A stretch of 64,000 bases of DNA, taken from an uncultured Rhodopila sp. (GTDB lineage: Bacteria; Pseudomonadota; Alphaproteobacteria; Acetobacterales; Acetobacteraceae). Both the position numbers and the translations under genes were made by a program. Positions 11,152-21,801 of this stretch are shown in pieces; positions within the stretch are counted from its first letter, which is position 1; every line of letters begins with the position of its first letter. The stretch is from NCBI RefSeq assembly GCF_903915725.1, contig NZ_CAIWTY010000026.1:40156-104155 (forward strand), given 5' to 3'. The notes beneath the pieces are model-generated. The model ran no database searches. It saw only the letters and a list, made by a program, of their open reading frames with translations, and was not told where the DNA came from.

Positions 11152-11700
11152 ATGGGCTGGACAAGGCGAAGGGTCGATCACGCGGGCCGGGATCGCGTGC
11201 GTTATTCCTGGCTCTACGGCGCAGCGGTGGCCATCGCCGGCGGGGGCCTGTTCGCGCTCATGACGATGCCGGCGCATCCGGACGGAGCCTCCCAAAGATC
11301 CGAACCGGCGATAAAGCCTATCGGCGACAGTCCGGTGGCGCTGGCGGCCGGTAACGCGGTCGGCACGGCGGAGAAGGCCGCGCTGAAGCTCGGCACCAAC
11401 CGGGTCTACCGCTTCCGCCTGCGCCACCCGTTCCTCTACGGCCTGGCCGCATTCATCGCCGGCGCGGGCGTTGTCGCGGCGTTCATTCTGCTGAGCGTCC
11501 TGAAAACGACCTATGAAAGCCCGGACCTGAAAGCCGCTCTGTACGACCTCATCATCGGCGGCGCCGGCGGCGGGATCGCGGCGGTCGTGCTGGCGTTCGC
11601 CTATACAGGCGCCATTCGCCAGACCCTGAAGCCGATGCAGGCGGCCGGCCTCACCGGGTCCGCAGAACCAGCCACCGCGCGGCTTCACCCAGCAGAGTGA
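11152..11700 (+). CDS. Hypothetical membrane protein, 182 aa
   Basis: The ATG at 11152 has AGGAGG 7 nt upstream, a clear start. Three hydrophobic stretches are visible: residues about 18-37 (WLYGAAVAIAGGGLFALMT), 85-108 (FLYGLAAFIAGAGVVAAFIL), and 120-145 (glycine-rich, IIGGAGGGIAAVVLAFAY). No known family is recognised. Its 3' end overlaps the convergent HPP-family gene by 50 bp, so the two transcripts must overlap. It is divergent from the cytochrome gene. Confidence 0.75.
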   Translation: MGWTRRRVDHAGRDRVRYSWLYGAAVAIAGGGLFALMTMPAHPDGASQRSEPAIKPIGDSPVALAAGNAVGTAEKAALKLGTNRVYRFRLRHPFLYGLAAFIAGAGVVAAFILLSVLKTTYESPDLKAALYDLIIGGAGGGIAAVVLAFAYTGAIRQTLKPMQAAGLTGSAEPATARLHPAE

Positions 11701-12217
11701 CCAGCAGAATGCCCGCCACCAGCCGGGCGGCGCCGTCCGCGGTCGCCGTTTCGGCGCCCAGCGCAACGACCAGCGCGGTGGCTCCACCCGCCGCGCTGGT
11801 CGCCCGCAGGATGCGCTGGAGCACGGACGTTGCGATCACGGCTGCCACGGCGGCGGCAATGCGGGGGATCGTCAGCGGGTTGTTGCCCATGAATTGAGGC
11901 GTCCACGCCGCCGACAGCAGGAAGACGGCGGCGAATCCGGCGGCCGCCCCGATCAACTGGCCCATGCCGGTGTTCCAGCCGCGGGCGCTCGGTGCCTCGG
12001 GCGTCATGGTTTGCAGGAAGATGGCGGACCCGAGGCTCGGGACCAGCAAAGGCTGCTGCACATGGATGCTGAGCGCGCCGATGGCGGTGAGGACCGTGGC
12101 GATGAGCAGCGGCGGCAGGATCTCCTTGCACAGCGTTCTTGTCAGCGATCGGCGCCGGGACGGAGCGCTGGACGGAGAGTCAATGCCGCTTGCCGCCGGT
12201 GGGCCGGGTGCATCCAT
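11651..12217 (-). CDS. HPP-family integral membrane protein
   Basis: This 188-aa protein shows the HPP-family pattern: a first transmembrane helix, then PLLVPSLGSAIFLQTMTPEAPSA, a glycine-rich GQLIGAAAGFAAVF helix, and a last helix with GGATALVVALG. Four to five helices are predicted by eye. HPP proteins are linked to nitrite transport in plastids and cyanobacteria; in this bacterium the substrate is unknown. The location about 650 bp from the sulfite reductase operon is suggestive only. The start is the ATG at 12217. Confidence 0.8.
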   Translation of the reverse strand: MDAPGPPAASGIDSPSSAPSRRRSLTRTLCKEILPPLLIATVLTAIGALSIHVQQPLLVPSLGSAIFLQTMTPEAPSARGWNTGMGQLIGAAAGFAAVFLLSAAWTPQFMGNNPLTIPRIAAAVAAVIATSVLQRILRATSAAGGATALVVALGAETATADGAARLVAGILLVTLLGEAARWLVLRTR

Positions 12218-12373
12218 GCGGGCCTAATTGCGGAACCGCGGGCCGCGTTCATTGGCGTCGCTTACTCGCGAACAGTTGGCCGCGGCGATTTGGTGGAAAG
12301 ACTGTGACCTGCGGCACAGCCTTCACTCCGGCGGGCTGGTCTTATGCGCCTGTCAAACCAGGGGACCAGATCC

Positions 12374-12538
12374 ATGACCGAACTCCACAAGCCCGGCCAT
12401 CTGCGTGAAATCGCCCGCGTGCTCGATCAGCCGGTCGAGCAGGATCGCCGTTTGGTTCCCGTGCTGCAATGGTCCGTGAGCCCGGAAACCGGGCGTCCCG
12501 TCGGCCGCTGGACGGTCAATGCAGAAGGCCCCGGGTAG
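12374..12538 (+). CDS. Small hypothetical protein, 54 aa
   Basis: The ATG at 12374 follows GGGGA by about 8 nt. The peptide starts MTELHKPGHLREIARVLDQPVEQ and ends WTVNAEGPG; it is hydrophilic, with no signal or membrane segment. It lies alone between HPP and a small membrane gene, both on the other strand. Coding status rests only on the start context and balanced composition. Confidence 0.45.
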   Translation: MTELHKPGHLREIARVLDQPVEQDRRLVPVLQWSVSPETGRPVGRWTVNAEGPG

Positions 12539-12553
12539 GCGGAGAAAGAACCT

Positions 12554-12865
12554 TTACGCTGCCAGCGCCGCTCCGGCCCACGCCGTCAGCGTCCACAACA
12601 CTAGCAAAACGACTTGCGCCCCTACCGTCAGCGCCGGAGCGGGTGCGTCCTCGGTGATCGCCCGGCCGCCGTTCAAAGTCAGCGCCGTCACCGGCAAATA
12701 AACGACGAAGCTCGCCAGCGTCGCCAGCAGCAGGCCGGTCACGCAGGCCTGGGCGCCGAATACGAAATACGTCGCCAAGGCCGCTGCGACATGCGGCAAG
12801 CCCGGCAGCCAATGCTGCCCGGCGGCGGGGCGGGAAAAGCCGGACAGGGCACGGACAGCGCGCAT
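12554..12865 (-). CDS. Small membrane protein coupled to cysI
   Basis: This protein of about 103 aa has two strongly hydrophobic helices (HVAAALATYFVFGAQACVTGLLLATLASFVVYLPV and ALTVGAQVVLLVLWTLTAWAGAAL). The cysI stop codon is followed immediately by GTG-ATG, with an AGGAAA ribosome-binding sequence inside the end of cysI, so it is almost certainly translated from the cysJI transcript. No family is recognised. Placement suggests a role with sulfite or sulfide handling, which is inference. Confidence 0.65.
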   Translation of the reverse strand: MRAVRALSGFSRPAAGQHWLPGLPHVAAALATYFVFGAQACVTGLLLATLASFVVYLPVTALTLNGGRAITEDAPAPALTVGAQVVLLVLWTLTAWAGAALAA

Positions 12866-12868
12866 CAC

Positions 12869-14569
12869 TCAGTTTCCTACATCGGGGGACAGGTTTTCAT
12901 GAAAGTTCGCCCCGGCGGTGGTTTCGGCCACAACGCCGGTGCGGATGACGAAGTCGCCGAAGCGTTCGTTGCTTTTGCGCTGTTTTGCGTAAGCCTCGAA
13001 CAGAGGCGACAACGCAGCAACGATCGCGTCGCCGTTGACGTCCCGCCGGTGCAGCTTGTTCAGCCGCACGCCTTCATGCGCGCCCCCGAGATACAGATTG
13101 TAAACCCCCGGGCCCCGGCCGACCAACCCGATTTCCGAGATGTAGGGGCGGGCGCAGCCGTTCGGGCAGCCGGTCATGCGGATGGTGATCTCGTCCTCAC
13201 GCAGGCCGAACCGCTCCAGTTCGAACTCCAGCCGGGTCACCAGATCCGGCAAGTAACGTTCGCTCTCAGCCAGCGCCAGCCCGCATGTCGGCAGCGCCAC
13301 GCAGGCCATGGCGCTGCCGCGCAGGCCGCTGAACGTCCCGTCAAGGCCATGCGCCGTCAGCAGCTTCTGCACCGCTTTCCGCTTGGCCTTCGGTATATCG
13401 GCCAGCACGAGGTTCTGGTTAGCCGTCATGATGAACCGGCCAATGCCCAACCCGGCAATCTCGTGCAGCCCCGCCAGCATGCCGCCCTTCATGCGGCCGT
13501 TCTCGACGAACAGCGTGAAGTGAGAGGTGCCATCCTCCTCCTGCGCCCAGCCCAGACGATCGCCGGTCGAGTGGAACGAGAACGGCTTGGCGGCGGTCAG
13601 CTTCACCGCCAGACGCTCCTGCACCAGCGCCACGAACCGGTCGAGGCCGATGGTGTCAATGGTGTATTTCAGCCGCGCATGCTTGCGGTTGGACCGGTCG
13701 CCGAAATCGCGCTGCACCGTCAGGACCTTCTCGGCGACGTCGATCGCATCCTGCGGCTTGCAGAAGCCGATGACATCCGCGGTGCGCGGATAGGTTTCGG
13801 GCTCGCCATGGGTCATCCCCATGCCGCCGCCGATGGTCACGTTGTAACCGACGATTCGGCCGCGCTGGACGATCGCGATGAAGCCCAGATCGTGCGCGAA
13901 GACATCGACATCGTTATGCGGCGGCAACGCCACCGCGATCTTGAATTTCCGCGGCAGATAGGTCCGCCCGTAAATGGGTTCTTCCTCGACAACGCCGCCG
14001 GAAATGCGCTCCTCGCCCAGCCAGATCTCGTGCCAGGCGCGGGTTTTCGGCAGCAGGTGCTCGGAAAACCCGCGTGCCAGCGCGCTGATGGCCGCGTAGT
14101 GATCGCGCTGCCACGGTGCGACCGTCGCGATGACGTTGCGGTTGACGTCGCCGCACGCCGCGATCGTATCCAGCGTCACCGCATTCAGTCCCTGCATCAG
14201 CGGACGCAGGTTGCCTTTCAGGATGCCGTGGAACTGCACCGTCTCCCGCGTCGTCAGACGGATCGTTCCGTTGGCCCGCTCCTTCGCCAGCTTTTCGATG
14301 GTCAGCCATTGCGCCGGAGTCACGATGCCGCCCGGAATGCGCATCCGGACCATGAAGCTGAACGCTTTCTCCATCCGCTGCTTGCCGCGCTCGGCCCGCA
14401 GATCGCGGTCGTCCTGCTGGTAGAAGCCGTGGAATTTCGTCAGTTGCCCGTCGTCTTCCGACAGCGCACCGGTTTCGGCGTGGGTCAGCCCCTCGGCAAT
14501 TCCGCCGCGGAGGAAGTTGCTGGCTTGCTTGATACGCTCGTTCGCCGAGAGCGGCCGTTCGATGTCCAT
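12869..14569 (-). CDS. cysI: Sulfite reductase (NADPH) hemoprotein beta-component
   Basis: CysI (566 aa) reduces sulfite to sulfide with siroheme and a 4Fe-4S cluster, in assimilatory sulfur metabolism. The cluster and siroheme cysteines are in CVALPTC and, about 40 residues on, TGCPNGC. The N-terminal SANERIKQASNFLRGGI and YQQDDRD motifs are typical, as is RLTTRETVQFHGI. It lies downstream of cysJ on the same strand, with a REP-like repeat between them, and a small membrane gene is coupled to its 3' end. Confidence 0.96.
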   Translation of the reverse strand: MDIERPLSANERIKQASNFLRGGIAEGLTHAETGALSEDDGQLTKFHGFYQQDDRDLRAERGKQRMEKAFSFMVRMRIPGGIVTPAQWLTIEKLAKERANGTIRLTTRETVQFHGILKGNLRPLMQGLNAVTLDTIAACGDVNRNVIATVAPWQRDHYAAISALARGFSEHLLPKTRAWHEIWLGEERISGGVVEEEPIYGRTYLPRKFKIAVALPPHNDVDVFAHDLGFIAIVQRGRIVGYNVTIGGGMGMTHGEPETYPRTADVIGFCKPQDAIDVAEKVLTVQRDFGDRSNRKHARLKYTIDTIGLDRFVALVQERLAVKLTAAKPFSFHSTGDRLGWAQEEDGTSHFTLFVENGRMKGGMLAGLHEIAGLGIGRFIMTANQNLVLADIPKAKRKAVQKLLTAHGLDGTFSGLRGSAMACVALPTCGLALAESERYLPDLVTRLEFELERFGLREDEITIRMTGCPNGCARPYISEIGLVGRGPGVYNLYLGGAHEGVRLNKLHRRDVNGDAIVAALSPLFEAYAKQRKSNERFGDFVIRTGVVAETTAGANFHENLSPDVGN

Positions 14570-14588
14570 GTCCCGCTGTTCCTACCAC

Positions 14589-14674
14589 GTCATGGCGGGC
14601 GCAAGCCCGCCATCCACGCCTTCGTTTGCCCGGCGACCGCAAGGCGTTGATGGTGGCCCTGCGGCCACCATGAC
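14589..14674. repeat. Intact REP-like palindrome (family A) between cysJ and cysI
   Basis: An 86-bp imperfect palindrome begins GTCATGG and ends CCATGAC. Each end is itself a hairpin (GCGGGC/GCCCGC; GGTGGCC/GGCCACC), and the arms are joined by ATCCACGCCTT pairing with AAGGCGTTGAT. This is the uninterrupted form of the repeats that are split at 2915-3180 and 33502-33789. In an mRNA it would form a large structure between cysJ and cysI. Confidence 0.8.
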
Positions 14675-14735
14675 GCTGAGGGCCCGGTGCGCCCTGGCCC
14701 TCAAACGAAGCGATCTTCCGTTCATCCGCCGCTCC

Positions 14736-16481
14736 CTAATACACATCGCGCAAGTAACGGCCGTCGCGGCGGATCGCATCCAGCTCCGCCTTCGCCCCGG
14801 CTTTATCCTGCTTGCCCTGATCCGCTAAAATCCGCAGCAGCGCTTCATGCACATCCTTCGCCATCGCATTGGCATCGCCGCACACGTAAAGCGCCGCACC
14901 GTCGCGCAACCAGCCGTACAGATCGCCGCGTACGTCCCACAACGTATCCTGCACGTAACGCTTCTCCGGCTGGTCGCGGGAAAAGGCCACGTCCAGCCGG
15001 GTCAGTAGCTTGCTCTTCAGCCAATCCTGCAGTTCCAACTGATACAGGAAGTCGTGGGTATAGTTACGATGCCCGAACACCAGCCAGTTGCGGCCGCCCG
15101 CGCCAATCGCCTCGCGCTCTTGCAGGAACGCACGGAACGGCGCCACGCCGGTGCCCGGCCCGATCATGATCACCGGCCGCTCGGGATCTGCCGGCAAACG
15201 GAAATGCGGATTGGAGCGCAGAAACACCTTCAGCCGATCACCCGCCCGGTGCCGCGCGGTGATGTCGATCGACGCGACACCGGCGCGCTCCCGCCCATGC
15301 GACGTGTAGCGCAGCCCGGCGATCAGCAGATGCGCCTCGTCAGGCACGGCCTTGCGGCTGGAGGCGATCGAGTAATACCGCGGGGGCAGGGGACGCAGCA
15401 GCGCCGTCAACTGCTCCGCCGACAGCTTGCCGGGCGCCGTTTCCAGCAGATCGATGATCTGCCGCCCAACCGCCCACTCGGCCGGTAGCGCCGCGGTGCC
15501 GGTCTCCCGCGCAAAATCCTCCACCTGCTTTGCCGTCAGCGTGGTGATGTCCAGCCGATCGAGCAACGCCCCGCGCAACGTGTCGTCAGCGGCCACTCCC
15601 GCCGCCTTCAGCACCGCATCGGCCAGCGCCGGATCGTTCGATGGCACCACGCCCAGCGAATCGCCGGGCTCATACGCAATCCCCGCCCCCTCCAGCGACA
15701 CCGCCACATGCCATGTGTCCGACGATGATCGGCTGCCGGACAGCCGCACATGCTCGGTGATCTCGGCCTCGAACGGCCGCGCGCGCGTCGGCGAGTCGCC
15801 GCCCGGACGGGCGAAATCGACATGGATGACGGAGGCGCCGGCCTCCTTGATGCCGACCTCGGCGTTCAGACGTTCCAGCGTGGAGTCGATCCAGCCGTTG
15901 GCGGGCGTCTCGAAATCGAGGTCGCATTCGATGCGATCAGTTATCCGCGCGCCGCCCAGGGCCGCCAGACGCTCATCGATGCGGCGCCCGGTCTCGCAGA
16001 ACTGCGCATAGGCGCGGTCCCCCAACGCCAGCACGGCGAAGCGGGTCTTCTCGAACCGCGGTGCGTCGTCCGCCATCAGCGCTTCGTAGAAATCGACGGC
16101 GCGTTGCGGCGGGTCGCCCTCGCCCCAGGTGGCGGCGATGACCAGCAGGTTCTCCGTTGCCGCGGCCTGCGCCGGGGTGAAATCCGCCATGTCCACGACC
16201 TTCGGCGCGAACCCCAGCTTGGCCGCGACCTTGCGCGCCTGTCCGGCCAGCGCCTCGGAGTTGCCCGACTCGGTGCCGAACAGGATGGTTAGCGGCGCCC
16301 GCTTGGCCGGCGGCGCGGCCGGGGTCGCAGCCTGTCCGCCCGAGGCCGCCTGCAGCCCCGCCAGATAGCCCGACAGCCAGGCGCGCTGCTCCGGCGTGGT
16401 GACGGAGATCACGCGGTTCAGCGCGGCGATCTGCTCCTCGGCGAACGGAGCGGTGCTGGGCAGCAAGAAAGCGGGCGGCAT
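14736..16481 (-). CDS. cysJ: Sulfite reductase (NADPH) flavoprotein alpha-component
   Basis: CysJ (581 aa) passes electrons from NADPH through FAD and FMN to CysI. An N-terminal helical segment is followed by the flavodoxin domain (LTILFGTESGNSEALA, about residues 67-82), the FAD-binding domain with the RYYSIASS motif, and the NADP domain (IMIGPGTGVAPFRAF), ending with RDGRYLRDVY. The ATG at 16481 is chosen: AAGGAAAA lies upstream, and the extra 21 in-frame residues before it do not resemble the family. It is the first gene of the cysJ-cysI operon. Confidence 0.95.
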   Translation of the reverse strand: MPPAFLLPSTAPFAEEQIAALNRVISVTTPEQRAWLSGYLAGLQAASGGQAATPAAPPAKRAPLTILFGTESGNSEALAGQARKVAAKLGFAPKVVDMADFTPAQAAATENLLVIAATWGEGDPPQRAVDFYEALMADDAPRFEKTRFAVLALGDRAYAQFCETGRRIDERLAALGGARITDRIECDLDFETPANGWIDSTLERLNAEVGIKEAGASVIHVDFARPGGDSPTRARPFEAEITEHVRLSGSRSSSDTWHVAVSLEGAGIAYEPGDSLGVVPSNDPALADAVLKAAGVAADDTLRGALLDRLDITTLTAKQVEDFARETGTAALPAEWAVGRQIIDLLETAPGKLSAEQLTALLRPLPPRYYSIASSRKAVPDEAHLLIAGLRYTSHGRERAGVASIDITARHRAGDRLKVFLRSNPHFRLPADPERPVIMIGPGTGVAPFRAFLQEREAIGAGGRNWLVFGHRNYTHDFLYQLELQDWLKSKLLTRLDVAFSRDQPEKRYVQDTLWDVRGDLYGWLRDGAALYVCGDANAMAKDVHEALLRILADQGKQDKAGAKAELDAIRRDGRYLRDVY

Positions 16482-17000
16482 GGGTTTTCCTTCAGCCTCG
16501 AACCCGGGCAGGTGGTGCGACGAGCGGGCTTTCATTAGACGCACGCCCGGGGGTCGTCACCCCGATGGGATCAAGGTGGAGGCGAACAAAATCGGGAAAG
16601 TCCATCGATGAAGGGTGCCTGTCAGCGCGCTGTATGGGAAAGGCCGTAAAGAGGATATTTTTCCGACAATCGCAAGGGGAACCCAGAAGTTTGGATACAA
16701 TTTTTACCTATCCCATATCTAACAGTAAGAACTCCTCCAATTTGCGCAAAAAATGGGAAAATTCATCTGCACTGTCGGCGGGACGTTCTTTCCCTTCGCG
16801 ACAAACCGGCTTGGCCCGAGGCTCCCGGCCCACCGAGCCGAGGCTGTGCCGCCGGAAGCTAGCGCATCGCTCAAGCCTGACCGGTCAACGCCCAAGTTAA
16901 CGAGTCTGACGGGCGCGCACTTTATCCGGCTGACACCCGATGCCAGAGGCCCTATCTTGAAGGCCGTGCATCTCCGCGGCCTGCAGAAGGCGACATCGCT
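16482..17000. other. Divergent intergenic region with AT-rich stretch
   Basis: The 519 bp lies between cysJ (minus) and the PIN-domain pair (plus). Bases about 16640-16770 are notably AT-rich for this genome (runs such as ATATTTTT, CAATTTTTACC, CAAAAAATGGG), suitable for promoters or an old transfer junction. Short open frames here have no ribosome-binding site or family resemblance and were not called. Confidence 0.5.
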
Positions 17001-17222
17001 ATGTTAGTGTCCGACCTGAAAAGAGCTTCGCCGCATGACATCCTCCAGGCCTGGCAGGATGGTGCTATTAGCTATCGGGAGGCGATGACGCTGACCGGTT
17101 GCGAAAACCTGTTCGAGCTCTACCAGGCTTGCAGGTCGAGCCGCGTAGCCCTTCGCAGTGTTCTGACCGACCGGGAGTTGCAAGGGGTGGAAGCCACGGT
17201 GTCCGACCTCATCGGGCCGTAG
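17001..17222 (+). CDS. Small protein upstream of PIN protein, probable antitoxin
   Basis: The 73-aa protein MLVSDLKRASPHDILQAWQDG... has a helix-turn-helix-like segment (ISYREAMTLTGCENLFELYQACRSS) and ends SDLIGP. It sits 8 bp before a PIN-domain gene, the arrangement of type II antitoxin-toxin pairs. An AAGG sequence lies about 10 nt upstream of the ATG. It does not match an antitoxin family I can name; the role comes from position, size and the helical pattern. Confidence 0.6.
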   Translation: MLVSDLKRASPHDILQAWQDGAISYREAMTLTGCENLFELYQACRSSRVALRSVLTDRELQGVEATVSDLIGP

Positions 17223-17230
17223 GCCGGCGC

Positions 17231-17905
17231 ATGAACACCTGGAAGAAAAAGCCGGTCACTCTGATCGTCGCCGATTCAGGGCCGCTGATCAGTCTCGCTT
17301 GTGCCGACGAACTGCGCTTACTCCAATCGTTTGGTCGCCCGGTCCTCGTCGCTGACGTTGTTCGAAAGGAGTGGACCCGGAAGCTCGGCGCGCCCGGCGA
17401 GGAGCGGTTGACGCACTGGTTTGACACCGCCGGTGGAAACCAGTTTAGGGAGCTGCGCACGCCGTTCCTAGCCGTTTTTATTGATGCCATCGCTCAGGAG
17501 GCGTCGGGCGAGAACCCGGACGCCACTATCGGTCTCGGTGACGCCGCGATCTCGTGGATCCTCAAGAACCTGCCACGACTGAAAAGTGTGGACGGAGAAT
17601 CGCTGCCGGTTGGCCCCGAAGAAATCGCTCTCGTGCTGACCGAAGACGGTCCCTATGGCGATGGGTCGGTGCTCATGCAGCGGCGGGCTCATGTGCTGTC
17701 GACACGCCAATGGCTGAAAACCTTGGAGCGTTTGGGACTTATCCCGTCATCCCGGGCAATAATCGACGAAATCCAGGCGGGCGGCCGCCGAGTCGCGCGC
17801 TACATGGCCGATCGGCCGGCGGAGGTGGACGGCGGCACCCGCAGCGACTGGAAAGACGGGACCGAAGCGGTCGTCGCGGGCCGCGGCGAAGATCAGACGC
17901 CATAG
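17231..17905 (+). CDS. PIN-domain protein (putative RNase toxin)
   Basis: This 224-aa protein opens with a PIN-like strand: LIVADSGPLISLACADEL (first Asp at residue 15), then VLVADVVRKEW (conserved Glu). Later acidic positions in TIGLGDAAISWI and LTEDGPYGDGS could complete the metal site. That is the DUF3368-like PIN pattern of an Mg-dependent RNase. It is longer than usual toxins (about 140-160 aa), with a C-terminal region after residue 165 of unclear use. It likely forms a toxin-antitoxin module with the 73-aa gene just upstream. Confidence 0.65.
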   Translation: MNTWKKKPVTLIVADSGPLISLACADELRLLQSFGRPVLVADVVRKEWTRKLGAPGEERLTHWFDTAGGNQFRELRTPFLAVFIDAIAQEASGENPDATIGLGDAAISWILKNLPRLKSVDGESLPVGPEEIALVLTEDGPYGDGSVLMQRRAHVLSTRQWLKTLERLGLIPSSRAIIDEIQAGGRRVARYMADRPAEVDGGTRSDWKDGTEAVVAGRGEDQTP

Positions 17906-18021
17906 CCCGGGGACGAACAGTTTGACGGCTGGTGCAGCGGCCTGATCGTCCCCGCCGCCCGCATTGCCAGCGCCCGAGTCCACGATCATTCTCCCGCGGC
18001 TCAACCACAGGACCAACGTCG

Positions 18022-20313
<2,292 letters not shown>

Positions 20314-20317
20314 CTCC

Positions 20318-20773
20318 ATGCTGTGGCTGATCCTCGGAGCGGCGGTTCTGTTCGTTCTGATGGGCGGGGCGCGCGCGTTCGAGCGCGCCTCGGTGACGAC
20401 GATCAAGTCTTTCCTGACCTGGGTGGCGGCGCTGGGCGGCATTACTTTGGCGCTGCTGCTGATCCTGTCCGGCCGCGGCGGCATCGCACTGGGGCCGCTG
20501 GTCATGTTCGGGCCTCTGCTCTACCGAAAATGGCAGGAATCCCGCGCCAAAGCTATTGGCGGTGGCGGCGGTGGCGCTCGGCCGCCGCCGAACCGGCCCG
20601 GCGCGATGACTCGCAAGGAGGCGTACGAGGTCCTCGGCCTCCACCCCGGCGCGTCGGAGACGGAAATTCGCGACGCTCACCGCCGGCTGATGCGCGGCGC
20701 CCACCCGGATGCCGGCGGTTCGGATTGGCTGGCCAGCCGGGTGAATCAGGCGCGCGACATTTTACTGGGGTAA
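20318..20773 (+). CDS. Membrane-anchored J-domain protein (Pam18/DjlA-like)
   Basis: This 151-aa protein has an N-terminal transmembrane helix (LWLILGAAVLFVLM), a second hydrophobic segment around residues 30-52, a glycine-rich linker (GGGGGGARPPP) and a C-terminal J-domain half: KEAYEVLGLHPGASETEIRDAHRRLM with HPD at about residues 129-131. The short J domain at the C-terminus and GGSDWLASRVNQARDILL resemble the TIM14/Pam18 type. It should stimulate a DnaK-type Hsp70 at the inner membrane. It follows maeB by 4 bp. Confidence 0.88.
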   Translation: MLWLILGAAVLFVLMGGARAFERASVTTIKSFLTWVAALGGITLALLLILSGRGGIALGPLVMFGPLLYRKWQESRAKAIGGGGGGARPPPNRPGAMTRKEAYEVLGLHPGASETEIRDAHRRLMRGAHPDAGGSDWLASRVNQARDILLG

Positions 20774-20916
20774 CCCGTTCAGCAATCCCATGTGCCTGTC
20801 GCTATTTCGTGTCCGGGTGTCATCTGATTGTGGCAGCGTTTTTTTTCGCACTCCGCCACATTTCCGCCCGTTCAGCATGGTGCATTGAGTAAATTTCATA
20901 CCGGAGTCGACTCGTG

Positions 20917-21783
20917 ATGAAGAAACTGCGCAAAGCCGTCCTTCCCGTTGCCGGTCTTGGGACCCGATTCCTGCCGGCCACCAAGGCGACGGCCAAGGAG
21001 ATGCTGCCGGTCGTTGACAAGCCGCTGATCCAATACGCGGTCGAGGAAGCCCGCGCCGCCGGCATCGAGCAGTTCTGCATGGTCACCGGCCGCGGCAAGA
21101 CCGCGCTGGTGGAGCACTTCGACGTCGCGTTCGAGCTGGAAGCCACCCTGCGGGACCGCGCCAAGTCCGAGGCGCTCGCCGCGCTGCACGGCGCGCAAAG
21201 CGAACCGGGGTCGATCGTGACGGTGCGCCAGCAGGTGCCGCTCGGCCTGGGGCACGCGATCTGGTGCGCGCGCGCCTTTATCGGCGACGACCCGTTCGCC
21301 ATTCTGCTGCCGGATGACCTCGTGCTGGCGGACAAGCCCTGCCTGGCCCAGCTTGCCGAAGCCTACTACGAAACCGGCGGCAACGTCGTTGCGGTGACGG
21401 AAGTCCCGCACGAGCAAACCAATCGCTACGGTATCCTCAAAGTCGGCTCCGACGACGGGCGGCTGGTCGAAGTCACCGGCCTGGTGGAAAAGCCCGACCC
21501 GAAGGATGCACCGTCCAATCTGTCGATCATCGGCCGCTATATCCTGCTACCGAAGGTGATTGACTACCTCTCGCGGATGGAGCGCGGTGCCGGCAATGAG
21601 GTGCAGCTTACCGACGCCATGGCTCGCCTGATTGGCGAACAGCCGTTCCACGGTCTGCGCTACGAGGGCCGCCGCTTCGATTGCGGGGACAAGGTTGGTT
21701 TCCTCGAAGCGCAGATCGCGTTCGCGCTGAAACGCCCGGACCTGGCCGATGCCGTGCATGCGTTCCTGAAGAACTACGTCTGA
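20917..21783 (+). CDS. galU: UTP-glucose-1-phosphate uridylyltransferase
   Basis: GalU (288 aa) makes UDP-glucose for exopolysaccharide, lipopolysaccharide and trehalose synthesis. The nucleotidyltransferase signature GLGTRFLPATKATAKEMLPVVDKP sits at the N-terminus, and VEKPDPKDAPSNLSIIGRYIL and FDCGDKVGFLEA are typical. GGAG precedes both an ATG at 20917 and a GTG one codon earlier. The phosphohexomutase gene follows 18 bp downstream, which together would convert hexose-6-phosphate to a nucleotide sugar. Confidence 0.95.
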   Translation: MKKLRKAVLPVAGLGTRFLPATKATAKEMLPVVDKPLIQYAVEEARAAGIEQFCMVTGRGKTALVEHFDVAFELEATLRDRAKSEALAALHGAQSEPGSIVTVRQQVPLGLGHAIWCARAFIGDDPFAILLPDDLVLADKPCLAQLAEAYYETGGNVVAVTEVPHEQTNRYGILKVGSDDGRLVEVTGLVEKPDPKDAPSNLSIIGRYILLPKVIDYLSRMERGAGNEVQLTDAMARLIGEQPFHGLRYEGRRFDCGDKVGFLEAQIAFALKRPDLADAVHAFLKNYV

Positions 21784-21801
21784 GCGAGAGCGAACCGAGC
21801 G

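Noticed and set aside
12614..14650. 678-aa plus-strand frame antisense to cysI
   Set aside because: It is a mirror of cysI, with Arg/His/Gln-rich sequence and no start signal.
16565..17007. Short plus-strand frames (111 and 84 aa) before the PIN pair
   Set aside because: There is no ribosome-binding site, no family similarity, and they lie in an AT-rich intergenic patch.
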